DNA of 64,000 nucleotides, from the NCBI GenBank assembly GCA_004352715.1, contig SCFE01000040.1, positions 2,009,063 to 2,073,062 of the forward strand. The letters run 5' to 3'. The notes beneath the pieces are model-generated. The model was not told the origin of the DNA, made no database searches, and saw nothing but the letters and a program-made list of their open reading frames with translations. Made by a program: the position numbers and the translations under genes. Positions 1 through 11,577 of this stretch are shown here, piece by piece (position 1 is the stretch's first letter; the number at the start of each line of letters is the position of its first letter). The stretch is from Hofstenia miamia. Its lineage: Eukaryota; Xenacoelomorpha; Acoela.

Positions 1-149
1 ATATATATATATTAAAGACAGCAATGGGGTTTCAAAATAAATTAAAGTCAATGCAAATTTTAGGTAGTAATTAAAGAGAATCGCCTGGACACATAAATTA
101 TTATACAACAGAAACATGTTACATAAGATATCCTAGCACACTCGTTTAC

Positions 150-2073
150 CTTATCTTCAGAACCTGGATCGTCGAAATAAGCAGACATATCAACGTCCCA
201 ATCATCATGGGTCTTTTCATCAAAATCACCCTTGAGATCATCCCACAACGCAGCATCTGTGTGAAACACTAAACCAGAGCTACCTTTGTCCCAAACGACC
301 TCCATTTCCTCTTCGTAACGGCGAGGGTTCAAACGTTCCTGATTACCAACATCATCATGCAGACTTTCATACCGATCCCATTCCTCCTCTGGTTCACTAT
401 CATCAGAAAGAGTCTTTGAGCCTATTATTGTCTGTTATTAAATTATTAAAAAGTAACTTACTCTTAATATGGAATTTATATGAAAAAAAATTGAAATTAA
501 AGAAAAGTTAAATTAACTCTACGGAAACTAAATGATAAAAAAACAGAAGATCCCAAATTAATAGGGAATATCTTTCATCAATACAAAAAATTCCTATAAT
601 TACCATAAAAATTTAAAAAAAACGAATTAAATATGAATAATGACCTTGTCCCTCAACGTCATAATTGTATTTAACTGAACCATAAACGCCTTTTCTTCTA
701 TGGACAGAAAACTTTAATCCCAATTTGAAGATGAGTTTCGATGATAACTTACACTGCTGAATGAGAGGTAGAAAATGGGAAGAAGGAGTTCCAACATTAC
801 CGTTTGGCATTAAAGCTGGTGGATGCATTTCACGGAGGGCTTTACACTTCTCAAAGCATTCTTTAGGTAGCAATTGAATGCAACATTTTGCATTTAAAAT
901 TTCATTTTTTGTCCCACTCCAGTTTTCCTTGTTGTAATCGAACATAAACTCTTTAATGTGTTCTTTAGGAATAGCTACTACAACTGAACGAGGAGGTTTA
1001 CAAGGTTCCTGAGAAACGGAACAATTTAAATTTCTATAGTTAGCTTTAATTAAATTCACATCATTATCAAAAACTATTGCGAAATGACTCGAATGTTATC
1101 AACAAATAAAAACAAATTTTCATAAAACTGGTAAGCAAAAAATTACAAACAATTTTTACACGTTACCAGAGTGATCACTTGGAATCCTATAATTCTAATC
1201 TAATATAAATCACTTTTTGAATTTATTAAAATGTTAATACAACTACTGAAAATGAAAAATAGAAGTGAAACAATGAAAATAAATTTAAAAAGCATACATT
1301 GTACAATTTCATTGAGGAAAAATTAATTTAAGATGACTAAAAAAAACTGAATTGTAAAGTTATGTGATTCCTGAAAACCTCATTTTTGGCTATTCAGAAA
1401 AAATTAGAATGTAAATCATCTAAGACACTGCACTTGCATGCATATACATTCAGACAATCATTGTATTCTGAAACTTAGCAATTGTGTTGCTCGAATTTCT
1501 AATGGTTACATCCTCATAATTTAAATACTAACTTAAAGTAACTGTGTGGTATGGTGCGTAAACGTGTCTGAATCTTGAGGAACAACGACAGTCATATGAT
1601 ACAGGCAGTGTAAAGAATCTTCTGATTATAAAGCGGAAAGAATTTTTTGAATAAAATTTTGCACCTTAGCTGTTTTCAATTCTCAAACAATGTGATGTAA
1701 AAGTTTAAGATAGAGTATCAATTTTCACAGTTGAGTTGTAATTCAACAGAGATTCATACGTCATGGACTCAATGATCCTTTTAATGGGAATTACCCTATG
1801 ATTCACCATTTATGAAAATAAAAAAATCAACAGAATGATAAAAAGAAAAGAAAATAACATTCGTATGCATTTTTCAAGAACCTTGCTTTGAGGAGTTTTC
1901 ACTAAATGTATCGTAACTTTTGGAAAAAGTGATTGGATATTGTTTTGATTTCGGTGAAGAAAGTGAAACATCGAAATTTTGTTCATTTCCACATAGCGGG
2001 AAAAAAATTTCCGAAGATGTCGTACATGGAAATGCACCGGAATGTTTGTGATGACGCAGTACACATGATTCAT
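150..2073 (-). CDS. GPATCH3: GPATCH3 orthologue, 5' part (gene continues beyond the left edge)
   Basis: Three minus-strand exons fit together in phase. Exon 1 is 2073..1859, starting at an ATG and encoding an N-terminus with VYCVITNIP and FSRYVE, like the RRM-like start of GPATCH3. Exon 2 is 1033..645 and contains PPALMPNGNVGTP, the family's most recognisable block. Exon 3 is 421..150 and contains EEEWDRYESLHDDV, GSSGLVFHTDA and DDWDVDMSAYFD. The exon 2/3 junction is well supported: donor G|GTCATT, acceptor ATAG|GC, matching phase, reading through as QGSKTLSDD. The exon 1/2 junction (AT|GTTATT to TATAG|A) is phase-compatible but less certain. A GT donor follows codon K at 150, so the G-patch domain must lie left of the window. 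The human protein has been reported to dampen MAVS antiviral signalling; a role here is inferred only from orthology. Confidence 0.87.
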
Positions 2074-3606
2074 CTAAAATAAAATAAAAGAATGTATTAC
2101 AAAATGGTATTCACACATATGATCGGCGTTACCCGATTTTACTCGACCCGATTTCAAGTAACAAATCTATACGTCGAGTTGCTATCTTGGATAATAATAA
2201 ATTTTATATAAAAAGAAAACTAATTACGGAAAACAAATAAAGCATCTATATATTAACACGATAGCGTGTGTCTTAAGGAGTTGACGGGTAACATGCGAAA
2301 AGTCGGGGTGAGTAAAAGCGTCAATCTCAGACATTATAGCGTTATTCAAACGCTTGTGTCCCTGAACTAGGAACAAGAGTTAGTATTGAAAATAAATAAC
2401 CTGTAATTTACACGGGTTCAGCTAGTTTCTATTATTGGTGAGCTTAAACTGACCAATGAATCACTTTTTGGTCAGACGGGCAAATCAATGCTTTGTCGAC
2501 GGGGTACTAAATGTATGATTCGGGTCGGTTCGAAGGGTCAATTGCATTTTATAAAATTGATGTTGTTTTCTATTATTGACAAGAATAAAATGCTTAATCC
2601 AAAGTAAATTTTCTTTCGAATTTGAAATATTCCAAATAATGAAGGACAAATGAAAAGAATGGAAAATTTAAGTGGTTGTATTGTTGACAATGAATGTGTA
2701 ACTGTGTACACCGAAACCATACAATGAACTAGTTGGCTTGAGCAATGTTTAATCAGACATATTCGATTCCATGATAATTTTACGTGATAATCTGCTTGCA
2801 ATTGCTAAGACGAGTTGGTTTGTAGGAAAAGAACGAAATTGACAAAACTTATTCACATGGGTAAAGAATAACTGAATTTTCAATTATTATACAGTAGAAG
2901 TCTACTGCAAGGGGAATTATACTTTTTAAGGAGAAATTTAAATGTCGTTTCAAGTTCAACAGATTTAGATGTCAAAATACATTTAACCTTAAACTGCCGG
3001 ATTTGGGAAAGTTCGCAAAAAATCGATGCTTTACAGATTTTTAAACTAAGTAAAAAATTGTATTTTTGACAATATTGGTATAAAGAATTCAATAATGGGA
3101 AGGAAAATTCACCTGGAAACAATATTTCCAACAGTAAATCCGGGGAACTCAAACAGGCAAACTGAAAAAACAATGTCTGATGACAAATGGGAACTACTGA
3201 AAAAATACCGGTGGTAAAATTTCTTCTATAGTTTTTTTTCGATCCAAAATTTGAAGAAAAGTCGTAAAATTTCAGGCTGATAAGGCCAGCAGTTAGTGTT
3301 CTCACAACATACTCCACCACAGCCAGTAAGGTAAAAAAATTAACCGTTTATGTCTTACGAACAAACAAGTTATTCGAAATCTGAAAGCACCACTGCATAG
3401 AGTAGTGCGTAATCTATCATTTTCGTTTTTAAACCGCGTCTATTTGCTGTCACATTAAGGCTTACCGTGTGTAAAGTCAGAGTATTTTAAATAAAAAGAA
3501 ACATTTGTGGTTAGTTGTTGCTGCCCAAAATTACATGAACATTAGGTATGGATAGAGTTGAAAAGGTTTTAGAGAATTTTCAATGAAAACTGGTGAAGCT
3601 TTTTAA
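2074..3606. other. Intergenic stretch upstream of GPATCH3
   Basis: The region just upstream of the GPATCH3 ATG is the likely minus-strand promoter, but I see no specific motif. It is richer in CG dinucleotides at 2120-2340 than the surrounding DNA. A minus-strand open frame covers 3320..2880 (about 146 codons) without an ATG start at its head or any family I recognise, so I do not call it a gene. Confidence 0.4.
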
Positions 3607-4660
3607 GTACAGGGTGTCAAACCTAAAAATAAATTGTGCGCAAAATTTTTCTTTCTCAGCGTATAATGATTTATTTGCAGTTCAAAAACAATTATTGATT
3701 AGCATTTGTGTTTTATGTTCCATTTTTGTCATGTTTTACAGTGTAAAACAGAGCAAAATGTGCTGAGTGGTACGAAAATATGGAAAGTATAGTTATGGTT
3801 CAACGGAAATTTAGATTTTGGAAAGAATGAAGCAGCTTCAAGTGATAAAACTATAAAGAAGTGGCATAATCAACAACAGATAGAATTTTGAATTTGTAAA
3901 TGTTATGGCCGATATCTTCACTGAAAGGTGCTGTAGGCATAAGCCATGAATCTGTTCGAAAATGCTTAAGTTTGAAGCTTATCATCAATATAAACTATAA
4001 ACTGTTCACTCCTTAAGTGAAGAGGATGAATATTGCCGAATGGACTTTGCGACAGCAGAACTTACACGCATTACAAACGATGATTTGCTTTTTCAGATGA
4101 AGCTCAGTTCCATTTTAGTGAAGCCGTTATTGGTCTAAAGATAATTCTCACCGATGCCCATTCATAAAAAACAACTGTACGGGCAGCAATTTTCCCTCGA
4201 AATGTCTATGCACCTCTTCTTTTTTAGTGAGACGGTACTTGATAATGCTTTGTGAATAGCTTAATGCTACAGTTAATCGAATGGGCCGGAGAACAATGAC
4301 ACTTATGCAAGACGGAGCGCCGCTTCACTGACGTCCATTGTGAGAACTGTTTCAAAGAAGCGTTTTCCAACAGATAGATGGGACGCGGTTCAACAATAAT
4401 GCCATGGCCTCAGCGTTCACCCGATTTAACCCTCGAGCGATTTCTTCCCTTGGGGTTTTATCAAGTCAAATATGTATTCGGTGCAATCTAACAATATTAA
4501 TGAGCTCAAGGAACGAATAAGAAGTGCATTTTAATTGACTACACAAGATATGCTGACATCACTGTTTCGAAATTATCACCATCATGTATCACATATCAAA
4601 ATGATAAACATATAGAACTCTATAACTAGAAATAGATAAATGCTATGTGTCATACTATAT
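3607..4660 (+). mobile_element. Decayed mariner-like (Tc1/mariner superfamily) transposase copy
   Basis: Translating the plus strand in shifting frames gives the ordered signatures of an animal mariner-type transposase with an N-terminal helix-turn-helix region. These are MVQRKFRFWKE then TIKKWHNQ (about 3795-3880), ISHESVRKCL (about 3940), EEDEYCRMDFA (about 4020), FSDEAQFHF with a catalytic-type Asp (about 4095), MQDGAPLH with Asp (4304-4327), PQRSPDLT with the third Asp (about 4410-4430), and INELKERIRSAF (about 4495). Many stops and frameshifts separate these blocks, so it is dead. A CAGGGTGTC-like left end sits near 3610, typical of these elements. I could not find a matching right inverted repeat, so the borders are approximate. 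Confidence 0.85.
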
Positions 4661-5250
4661 GAAATAAATTTGTTTTTGTTGCATACTTATTACGTTTGCG
4701 TAGTATTTTAGTTTAAAATGCCGATCTTTAGGCTTGATAGCCTGTACATCAAGCAAACCAGTTTTGTAGAAATTACAACATTACTGAGTGTGCTCGCCAC
4801 TAGATGTCGCCATATCTCACGATTTCTAAACTTCGCAATAGGTTTGGAAAAAATAGTTTTAAACTGAAAAAATGATTTGTCCTTCGATAACAGTATTGAA
4901 TACATAATGTAGTATGTCTGAAAAAGTTTCCACTACACTGTATAACTTTACCTATAATAAGATCCTTTCATTTTTCTTTAAAATTTATAACAAATTATTT
5001 ATCTAATAAATGTATTATAAAAGACGAAACGCGAGCTCTAAATCTTACTTAGTTAATTGAAATGACATTTACATGGCACACTTGAAAATTAATTTTTTGA
5101 AAATGACACGTCAGAAGCAAAATGTTTCAGTGCTCAAAATTTAATAAATAGCACGAAATATAAAACATTGTTATGAGAAACATAAAGACGTTTTGCATTG
5201 AAATTAAATATACAAATGTACAATAAACAATAAATTAGCTTTTAAAATCA
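4661..5250. other. Intergenic, 3' side of HSPA13
   Basis: AT-rich sequence with no gene seen. It includes the 3' flank of HSPA13. A CTCF-like 14-mer (CCACTAGATGTCGC) occurs at 4797-4810. Confidence 0.4.
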
Positions 5251-6522
5251 TTATAAAACGTGAATTTTACGAACACCCAAAGGGATGTCGATTGCACTGA
5301 CTCTCAAGGGCCAGGTATTTCCAACAGTGCCTGCTTGAATAGAAGCGCCTGTAACCACAGCAAGCTCTGGATCTATATCCATGCTAACAGTCATGTTGAA
5401 AAAATTCGATATAATTGACTGGACTTTAGGAATACGGGTAGAACCACCAACTAGAACGACTCCGTCAATTTCTTCAGGGCTCATACTTGCATCCACAAGC
5501 ACCAAACGAATAGGTTCTAGCAATTTTTCGAACAAAGGTGAACACAGCGTATTAAAAAAATCTACAGTAAGAATAAATCTGAAATTTTCCAGTTGAATTA
5601 TAGCACTTTCTTGCGATGATATTGCAATTTTAGCCACTTCAATTGCTGATTTTAGTTTTTGCGAAATATTAGCAGAGATATCGGAATACTGCTTCAGATA
5701 AAGCAAAGATATGTGTTCATATAAACAATGGTTGAAATCTTGACCACCCAAAAAATTATTTCCTGCAATTGCGGCCGTGTAAAAAGTCCTGCCTTGCCGT
5801 TGTAGTAACGAAACGTCTAGAGTTCCGCCGCCAAAGTCTACAACAGTTACCATTTGAACCCCAGTTTTATTATGAAGCCCATACGCCATTGCAGCAGCAG
5901 TTGGCTCATTAATAAAGCGCCAAATATCCACACCAGCTAATGCGGCAGCTTTCTTTGTGTGATTACGTTGGGAAGCATCAAAATCTGCTGGAACACTAAC
6001 AACTCCTTTTGTCAAAGGACGACCAACTGCATTCTCGGCATATCGTCGTAGCTCAGCAATGATGTATGATCCTATCATTTCTGGCGTCAATTTATGAATA
6101 CTACCATTTACATTTTCCGCAATTAAGACAACACCATTTTCTGAGGTAAGCTCCAAGCCAAATGCATAGCGCTTTTTTAAAACATCCAACGACTCTTGCG
6201 TAAACTGTTTCCCAATGAACCGCTTGGCGTCATATACCACAGCTAAAGGGTACTTTTCAGAATTTTCCAGAGCGATTTTCCCAACAATAATATTGGAATG
6301 ATTGAAAAAAACGGCGCTAGGAATGCACTTATCTTTCATTTCATTTTCAAATATAGAGACATTCCCATACCCGGGATTAAATGCACCTATACAAGAAAAC
6401 GTAGTTCCCAAATCAATGCCAATGAAACTTGGTTTCGGTGGTGGCAAGTGCTTTATACCAAAGTAGCCTACTAAAATCGCCGACAGTAGCGCTACTCCGA
6501 GAGCAGTTACAAAACCGCTCAT
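5251..6522 (-). CDS. HSPA13: HSPA13 (STCH), ER-associated HSP70-like ATPase
   Basis: A single uninterrupted frame of 423 residues starting at ATG 6522. Residues about 4-23 are a hydrophobic N-terminal signal or anchor segment, followed by a proline-rich stretch. The HSP70 nucleotide-binding signatures are all present: IGIDLGTT at 34-41 (phosphate 1), INEPTAAAMAYG at 204-215, VVDFGGGTLD at 227-236 (phosphate 2), and VGGSTRIPK at 358-366 (adenosine). The protein ends about 55 residues after the last motif, so there is no peptide-binding domain. That ATPase-core-only layout plus a signal segment is the hallmark of HSPA13 (471 residues in human). The shorter length reflects the lack of the insertion that the human protein carries between about residues 305 and 320 of this one. 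It is expected to be microsomal. It has no introns. Its neighbours are functionally unrelated. Confidence 0.96.
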   Translation of the reverse strand: MSGFVTALGVALLSAILVGYFGIKHLPPPKPSFIGIDLGTTFSCIGAFNPGYGNVSIFENEMKDKCIPSAVFFNHSNIIVGKIALENSEKYPLAVVYDAKRFIGKQFTQESLDVLKKRYAFGLELTSENGVVLIAENVNGSIHKLTPEMIGSYIIAELRRYAENAVGRPLTKGVVSVPADFDASQRNHTKKAAALAGVDIWRFINEPTAAAMAYGLHNKTGVQMVTVVDFGGGTLDVSLLQRQGRTFYTAAIAGNNFLGGQDFNHCLYEHISLLYLKQYSDISANISQKLKSAIEVAKIAISSQESAIIQLENFRFILTVDFFNTLCSPLFEKLLEPIRLVLVDASMSPEEIDGVVLVGGSTRIPKVQSIISNFFNMTVSMDIDPELAVVTGASIQAGTVGNTWPLRVSAIDIPLGVRKIHVL

Positions 6523-7412
6523 TCAAGTCTAAAAACACATGAATAAATTCTTGAAACATTATCCATACATAAATATTAAAAATTTAATAACAATAAAAAT
6601 ATTCGTTGTTCTATAATACGATAAAAAATAAATACACATGCATGTATATTAGGAAGTCATGGAACCATTTAAATCTTGCAACAAAAGTATTGATAATATA
6701 TTACCGGTACATATTAAGGTTGCTTTAAATTCTGTGAAACAGCAAAATCAATAAATATGCGCATGATTACTTAAAGGGCACTAATTTTAGATATACGGAT
6801 TCCATGCATGTAATTGATTGGAAATGCCGAATAACGATTGTTTTTTCAATAAGTAATTCTTAATTTTTTTCTTAAAATGCTTATAATTTGGTTCCATTTT
6901 TGTAGTAACATCTAGATTACCAGTAAACCAAACGATGAATTTAGTGTTGTTTTTAAGTAAAAAAACTTGACGTATTCCCGAATAGTGAAAGCACATTTTT
7001 ACCCGTGTAGTTCATATAATAAAAGCTTAAGATCGGGAGTTACCAATTCTACAAGTAAAACCAACAATCCCACTAACCAAACCACAAAACATAATTAGTA
7101 CTTGAATTATGTAACACGCAATTTACCGCCAACAATAATACTTCTCAATTAGATGATCAAATTCAAGGAGCAAGCGAAGAAAAGTAAAGTCACTTTGATT
7201 GCTTGAACTTTTTGGGCAGAATATATTGCTTATTTTGACTAATAATAACTAAATTTGAAACAGAGACCAGCATTGAATTGTAAATCTTATCTAAAGAATT
7301 TTTGAATTAAACTATAAAATTTTCATTACGAAAACGATCGTTACTCATCAATGTAAAGGTTGTAAGGAATAAGTTAAAAAAACAAGAGTAATTTACTGTT
7401 TTTTGCTTAGCT

Positions 7413-7434
7413 TATATCGATAATTATCGATATA
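7413..7434. repeat. 22-bp palindrome with two TATCGATA octamers
   Basis: Each 11-base half reads TATATCGATAA and its reverse complement, so the site is a perfect palindrome. It contains TATCGATA twice, the octamer bound by DREF in Drosophila. It is about 890 bp upstream of the HSPA13 ATG. Any regulatory function is a guess. Confidence 0.45.
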
Positions 7435-8027
7435 TTCACCATTTCTCAGGTAAAAGCAATATTAGAAGCTGTAGAACTGGATTTGGAAGGGTTTTATATG
7501 ATGCATAAACGAAAAGTTATGCCAATTATCAATTTTCGTTAAAACTACAAAACTGATGTACTTAACATACTGCCCATAAAAATCGATATACTTGAAACAG
7601 TAATTTACTTGCCATTATTTAACATCATGAAAATTGTTTTTGGATAGACCGCAGAAACTTTTCATTAGTTAAATTGTCACAATACTAACATGATTTATTG
7701 GAAGTGGCACAAAATTGCGAGAAACAACAAAATTTACTTTAATGTTAATAGGTAAATTGAAAGACTTATACCATCTGAGTACCAATTGCTACTTACTGAT
7801 ATAATTCATTTATTACTCACTAACTAAAACGTCAACACACTATAATAGAGAAGAATCTAACTGATAACGGCTTTAATTTGAAGAAACTAAATATGTAACT
7901 TTATTATGCGTTAAACAATGAAAATATTAACATAAACTATGTTATAGTTAATGGTGCTTATTAAAAAATAAAATATAAAATTATATTTATAAAACTACAG
8001 AATCCAATTAACAGAATAAATAAATAA

Positions 8028-8051
8028 ATATATATATATATATATATATAA
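8028..8051. repeat. (AT)n microsatellite
   Basis: Pure alternating AT, preceded by TAAA repeats, about 50 bp beyond the RBMX2 stop codon. Confidence 0.9.
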
Positions 8052-8101
8052 TTTAAAAAAATACTTTAGTGACAAATTTACTAATTCTAAAAACTACAAT
8101 A

Positions 8102-8638
8102 TTAAGATGATGAAGAATGACGTTTATGTTTCTTTTTGTGTTTTTTCTCTTTTTTATGCTTCTCTGATTTAGAATGTTTCTTTTTGTGCTTTTCTTTTTC
8201 AACATGGGTAATGACAGGAGTGGCAGGTGCTACGCCTTCCAATCGAAGTTTTTTAGTGATAACATCATCTCTTTCATCGTTTTCAGGTGCCTTATAGTCA
8301 TCTACATGGTCGACACGAATATGTCGCTTCAAAATTTCAATTCCATTTAAGTTATCAACAGCAAGAATTGTACTTCTTTGATCCTCATAAGCCAGAAAGC
8401 AAAAACCCTTTGATTTCCCAGTAGTTTTGTCACGAATCATATTAATGTCCGAAACCTCACCATACTGAGAGAATACACATATAACATCACCTTCAGACAA
8501 TTCATATGGTAGGTTTCCTATATAGACATAGGCACTGTTTTTATATTTTGAATGCCAAGATTTTTTTACATCTCCTGAAAAGTACAGTTCAGCTTCATTT
8601 AATTTATTGATTGCTTTAATCTTAGTAGTGTTGTTCAT
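8102..8638 (-). CDS. RBMX2: RBMX2 / Ist3-like spliceosomal RRM protein
   Basis: An intact 178-residue frame from ATG 8638 to the stop at 8102, without introns. The N-terminus (MNNTTKIKAINKLNEAEL, then SWHSKYKNSA) and a single RRM at about residues 36-113 match the RBMX2/Snu17 family: RNP2 VYIGNL at 38-43, RNP1 KSKGFCFL at 75-82, with EDQRSTILAVDN between RNP1 and the last strand. The linker HVDDYKAP follows. The tail from about 148 is a Lys/His-rich repeat ending in SSSS. Human RBMX2 is 322 residues, so this copy has a much shorter C-terminus but keeps the functional core. In yeast the orthologue belongs to the RES complex with Bud13 and Pml1 and acts in the activated spliceosome; the same nuclear splicing role is inferred here. 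Confidence 0.94.
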   Translation of the reverse strand: MNNTTKIKAINKLNEAELYFSGDVKKSWHSKYKNSAYVYIGNLPYELSEGDVICVFSQYGEVSDINMIRDKTTGKSKGFCFLAYEDQRSTILAVDNLNGIEILKRHIRVDHVDDYKAPENDERDDVITKKLRLEGVAPATPVITHVEKEKHKKKHSKSEKHKKEKKHKKKHKRHSSSS

Positions 8639-9395
8639 TAACTACAGTACTAAAAATATAAATAAGCTTAATAAAATATCTCATAAAACAATGAACAGAA
8701 ATATATTGTTTGAATTATTGTAGATTTGAAATTGAATACACATTGGAAATGCTTGATGACTAACATTTTAAAATGAAGAATTAATTGTGTCTAGTAATTC
8801 CATTATCTTAATAGACACCATTCAAACGCATACAAAAATCCTATTGTGTCTGAGAACATCGATTTTTGCCATTCGATGATTGCTTACAAAATATCGAACA
8901 TTCTACATTCATATTAAAATTAAATATGAAGACCACTGAATGTACCAAATTTTACCTTTCATTTTTATTGAATAATTAATTTTTTTGCAAGCTAGCTAAT
9001 GCAAGCCAAAACTAATATTATATCTAAAATAATTTTTAGACATTCATTACATTCTAACTGTATCAACACAAACAACCTTCCCCATTTTAACCTCATATTC
9101 ATACGTTTCTTAAGTGGATATTTATATTTATCATAGATACAGTTAACAATAAATTGTTGTAAGCAGTTTTGTTTACAGTAGTTTAATTCAATACTATAAA
9201 ATAGCAGAATATATTTATATATTAGGTATAATTTAAGTATCTTTACAAATTATTTCCAAATGATTAACATTTTCATTCTTAACAATGTAATAAATAAACA
9301 TATTATGCATGGGGTTTAAAATAGCGACTCAATGCACATATGTAGTGTGTACAAATGACAGTGACCATAGTCACAAAAGCAGCAGGTGGATTTAA
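8639..9395. other. Intergenic upstream of RBMX2
   Basis: AT-rich sequence with the likely minus-strand promoter of RBMX2. No gene or clear motif is seen. Confidence 0.4.
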
Positions 9396-9466
9396 TAATA
9401 ATGATAATAATGAATGACTTTATTTAGCCGGTTAAGGCATACACAACAAAAGAAATAAAAACAAGT
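9396..9466 (-). mobile_element. 3' tail of a non-LTR retrotransposon, inverted
   Basis: Read on the minus strand this gives a GACTTG-like start, TTTTTATTTC, TTGTTGTGTATGCC, CCGGCTAAATAAAGTCATT and then a (ATT/ATC)n tail. The same tail occurs on the plus strand at about 13096-13168. A shared 3' end finishing in a short tandem repeat is typical of 5'-truncated LINE insertions. No coding part is attached to this copy. Confidence 0.7.
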
Positions 9467-10329
9467 CATTTGAATGAATATTGCAAAATTTACAAAATAA
9501 TAATGTTGTTTTCTGTATGTTAATATTTAATAAAATAGTATTCACCATTTAAACTAATTGTATTACAGCCATTATACGTTTGAAAATATTGAGCCGAAAA
9601 AATTCAAATTTAAATAAACTAGAGATTTCAATTAATATAAATAAATACACACCACTAAACAATTAGATTATTCAAAAATCACTACAAATAAAAATTATTA
9701 AGTTTGATCTTTAGGTATTGAATTCAAATGACAATATATTCTCAAGATTCTAAAAATAAATGCAATATTTGCTGTTTTACTTCAAACGCTAAAATTATTT
9801 TTGCTTGAATTTGTGATGAGAGTAACTCCTCATAATAGCAAATTATTAGTAATTAAAATGGGTATACAATGTAGAACCAGATTCTATCACAAATGTTATT
9901 AAGATTATATATTTACATTAACAATGATAGAAAAAACTTAAAAATTCCAAACCTTTCCTCTAAATATTTAGCCGACTATTAATTATAACGTTTCACAAAA
10001 GAGAACATTCCAAATTTAAATCAATTCATGTAAAACTAGTATAACACGGACAACAGCCAATTGGCGGTGCAGGAACTTAGCACCACTTTCTAATTTTCGT
10101 AATTTGAAATAAAAATATTTTATTCTATAATAGATATTAACATTTTATGCTTGGCATTAAAAATCTCATTAGTACCTGTCAAAAAGTAAAAAAATAACAA
10201 TCAACCGTTACCACAAATTTATTTTCAATTAGCATAAACTTAAACTAGCACCTGTTTATTATAAAGTTTACTTAGATTAAAGTTGAGAACAAAGAAGTTG
10301 ATCCAACTTCTCACAGCCAATGCACGGAA
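9467..10329. other. Intergenic, AT-rich
   Basis: No open frame over 60 codons and no recognisable element. Only simple AT-rich sequence is seen. Confidence 0.4.
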
Positions 10330-11577
10330 TGCCTTAATATGATCAGCAGAAAAACTCGGTATCCCTGTGATGGTTGTGAAAACTAATATCACAGTATATG
10401 TGTAAAATTAATGATGGATGTACTGGGGAGAATTTTCTTAATCGTTTTGGACTTAAAATGAATATTCCTGATATGTCAATACATTTAAACAGAAAAGGTT
10501 TCGATGATTTCAAAAAAAATTGGATGAAAACATGAATAAATGAAAATATACTGAAGATTTGAACTTACATGCTGAAAATTAGATCTGATAAGACAATTGA
10601 AAAGAGGCTTGATATCATAACAAAAGCAATCGTACAACAGCCAAATACTGATTTATAAAATTCACGCTAACCTGGTATGCGCATACGGGATTTGTTATTG
10701 ATGTTCTCCGAACACGTCTGATATTGAACACAATGAGGCAAAGGTTCAGGAAAAATTATATATCTGCGAAAATAACTCACGAATTGACGATATTCATCGT
10801 ATTGGTAAATATCGCAAAGAGGGCAAACAAATGTTAATAGTTAAACTACAGTGGTTGGGAAACCAGAAAAATACTTTCAAAAGCGCGTCTGTTAAAGAAT
10901 TTCTCAGGCAACGTACTTCTGTTATACTAATTGACAAAAAGGAGTATATCTAGAATTAGGAACAAGTTGGATTTTTCTGTGGAAGATAAATTCGTAGATT
11001 TTTCAGACTATACAGCTGTTCGACAAGATCGAAATAATTTTAACTCACTTGGAGTTGGCGTTTGTATTTCCTACAAATAAATTTAAAAAGCTGAGGTGCT
11101 TAAGCCCAGCGGTTGACAGAAATATGAAATATATGATTATCAATCAGATTTCTCATGCGAATGCTTTATCATTGCTGTTGTATACTATCCCCCATACAGA
11201 AACCAAGAAGCTATAGTAGACTATATCAACTTAAGTGGAAAATCACTTTTGATCTCTTGCTTGTAGGTATAATAACCACAACTCGTCAATTATACTAATA
11301 ATAGAAATAATTACTACTAAACTCCTTGAACTCATTGACTTTGCTAGCAGAGCAAAAACAGTTTAATTATAGTCTTGTTTACAGATGGTTCATTTAATCG
11401 AGCAGAATCATACAGTTTTGCAATTGGTACTGATAATGTTGCTGCTCTATGTAAACTGGATAGATTGACTTTGTCATAAATTTCAAATGATAAATTTATA
11501 AGATTTCAAACTAGTGTTAAATTTTAAATTTTGTAAAAGTGCAGTAAGAGAAAAAATTTTAAATTTAACTCCTTTGT
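10330..11577 (+). mobile_element. Decayed non-LTR retrotransposon, ORF1 and start of ORF2
   Basis: In plus-strand frames with stops, a cysteine cluster CDGCEN...YHSICVK (about 10366-10410) resembles the PHD-type zinc finger found in some LINE ORF1 proteins. It is followed at about 10775-10920 by NNSRIDDIHRIGKYRKEG, MLIVKL and FKSASVKEFLRQR, matching the RNA-binding ORF1 core of many LINEs. At about 11150-11240 the frame AFIIAVVYYPPYRN and QEAIVDYINL resembles the start of an AP-endonuclease domain. The coding sequence is broken by frameshifts and ends near the assembly gap. The family (L2/CR1-like) is not resolved. Confidence 0.65.

Larger units (their letters stand above)
6523..8101. other. 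Intergenic between HSPA13 and RBMX2
   Basis: This holds the upstream region of HSPA13 (from 6523) and the 3' flank of RBMX2 (up to 8101). No gene is seen. A minus-strand frame at 6996..6787 is short and unrecognised. A 22-bp perfect palindrome lies at 7413-7434 and an (AT)n tract at 8028-8051. Confidence 0.4.

Noticed and set aside
2880-3320. 146-codon minus-strand frame
   Set aside because: It begins at GTG rather than ATG, has no recognisable domain and lacks splice context; it could be chance or an old element.
5381-5596. Plus-strand frame inside HSPA13
   Set aside because: It lies wholly opposite the conserved HSPA13 ATPase domain.
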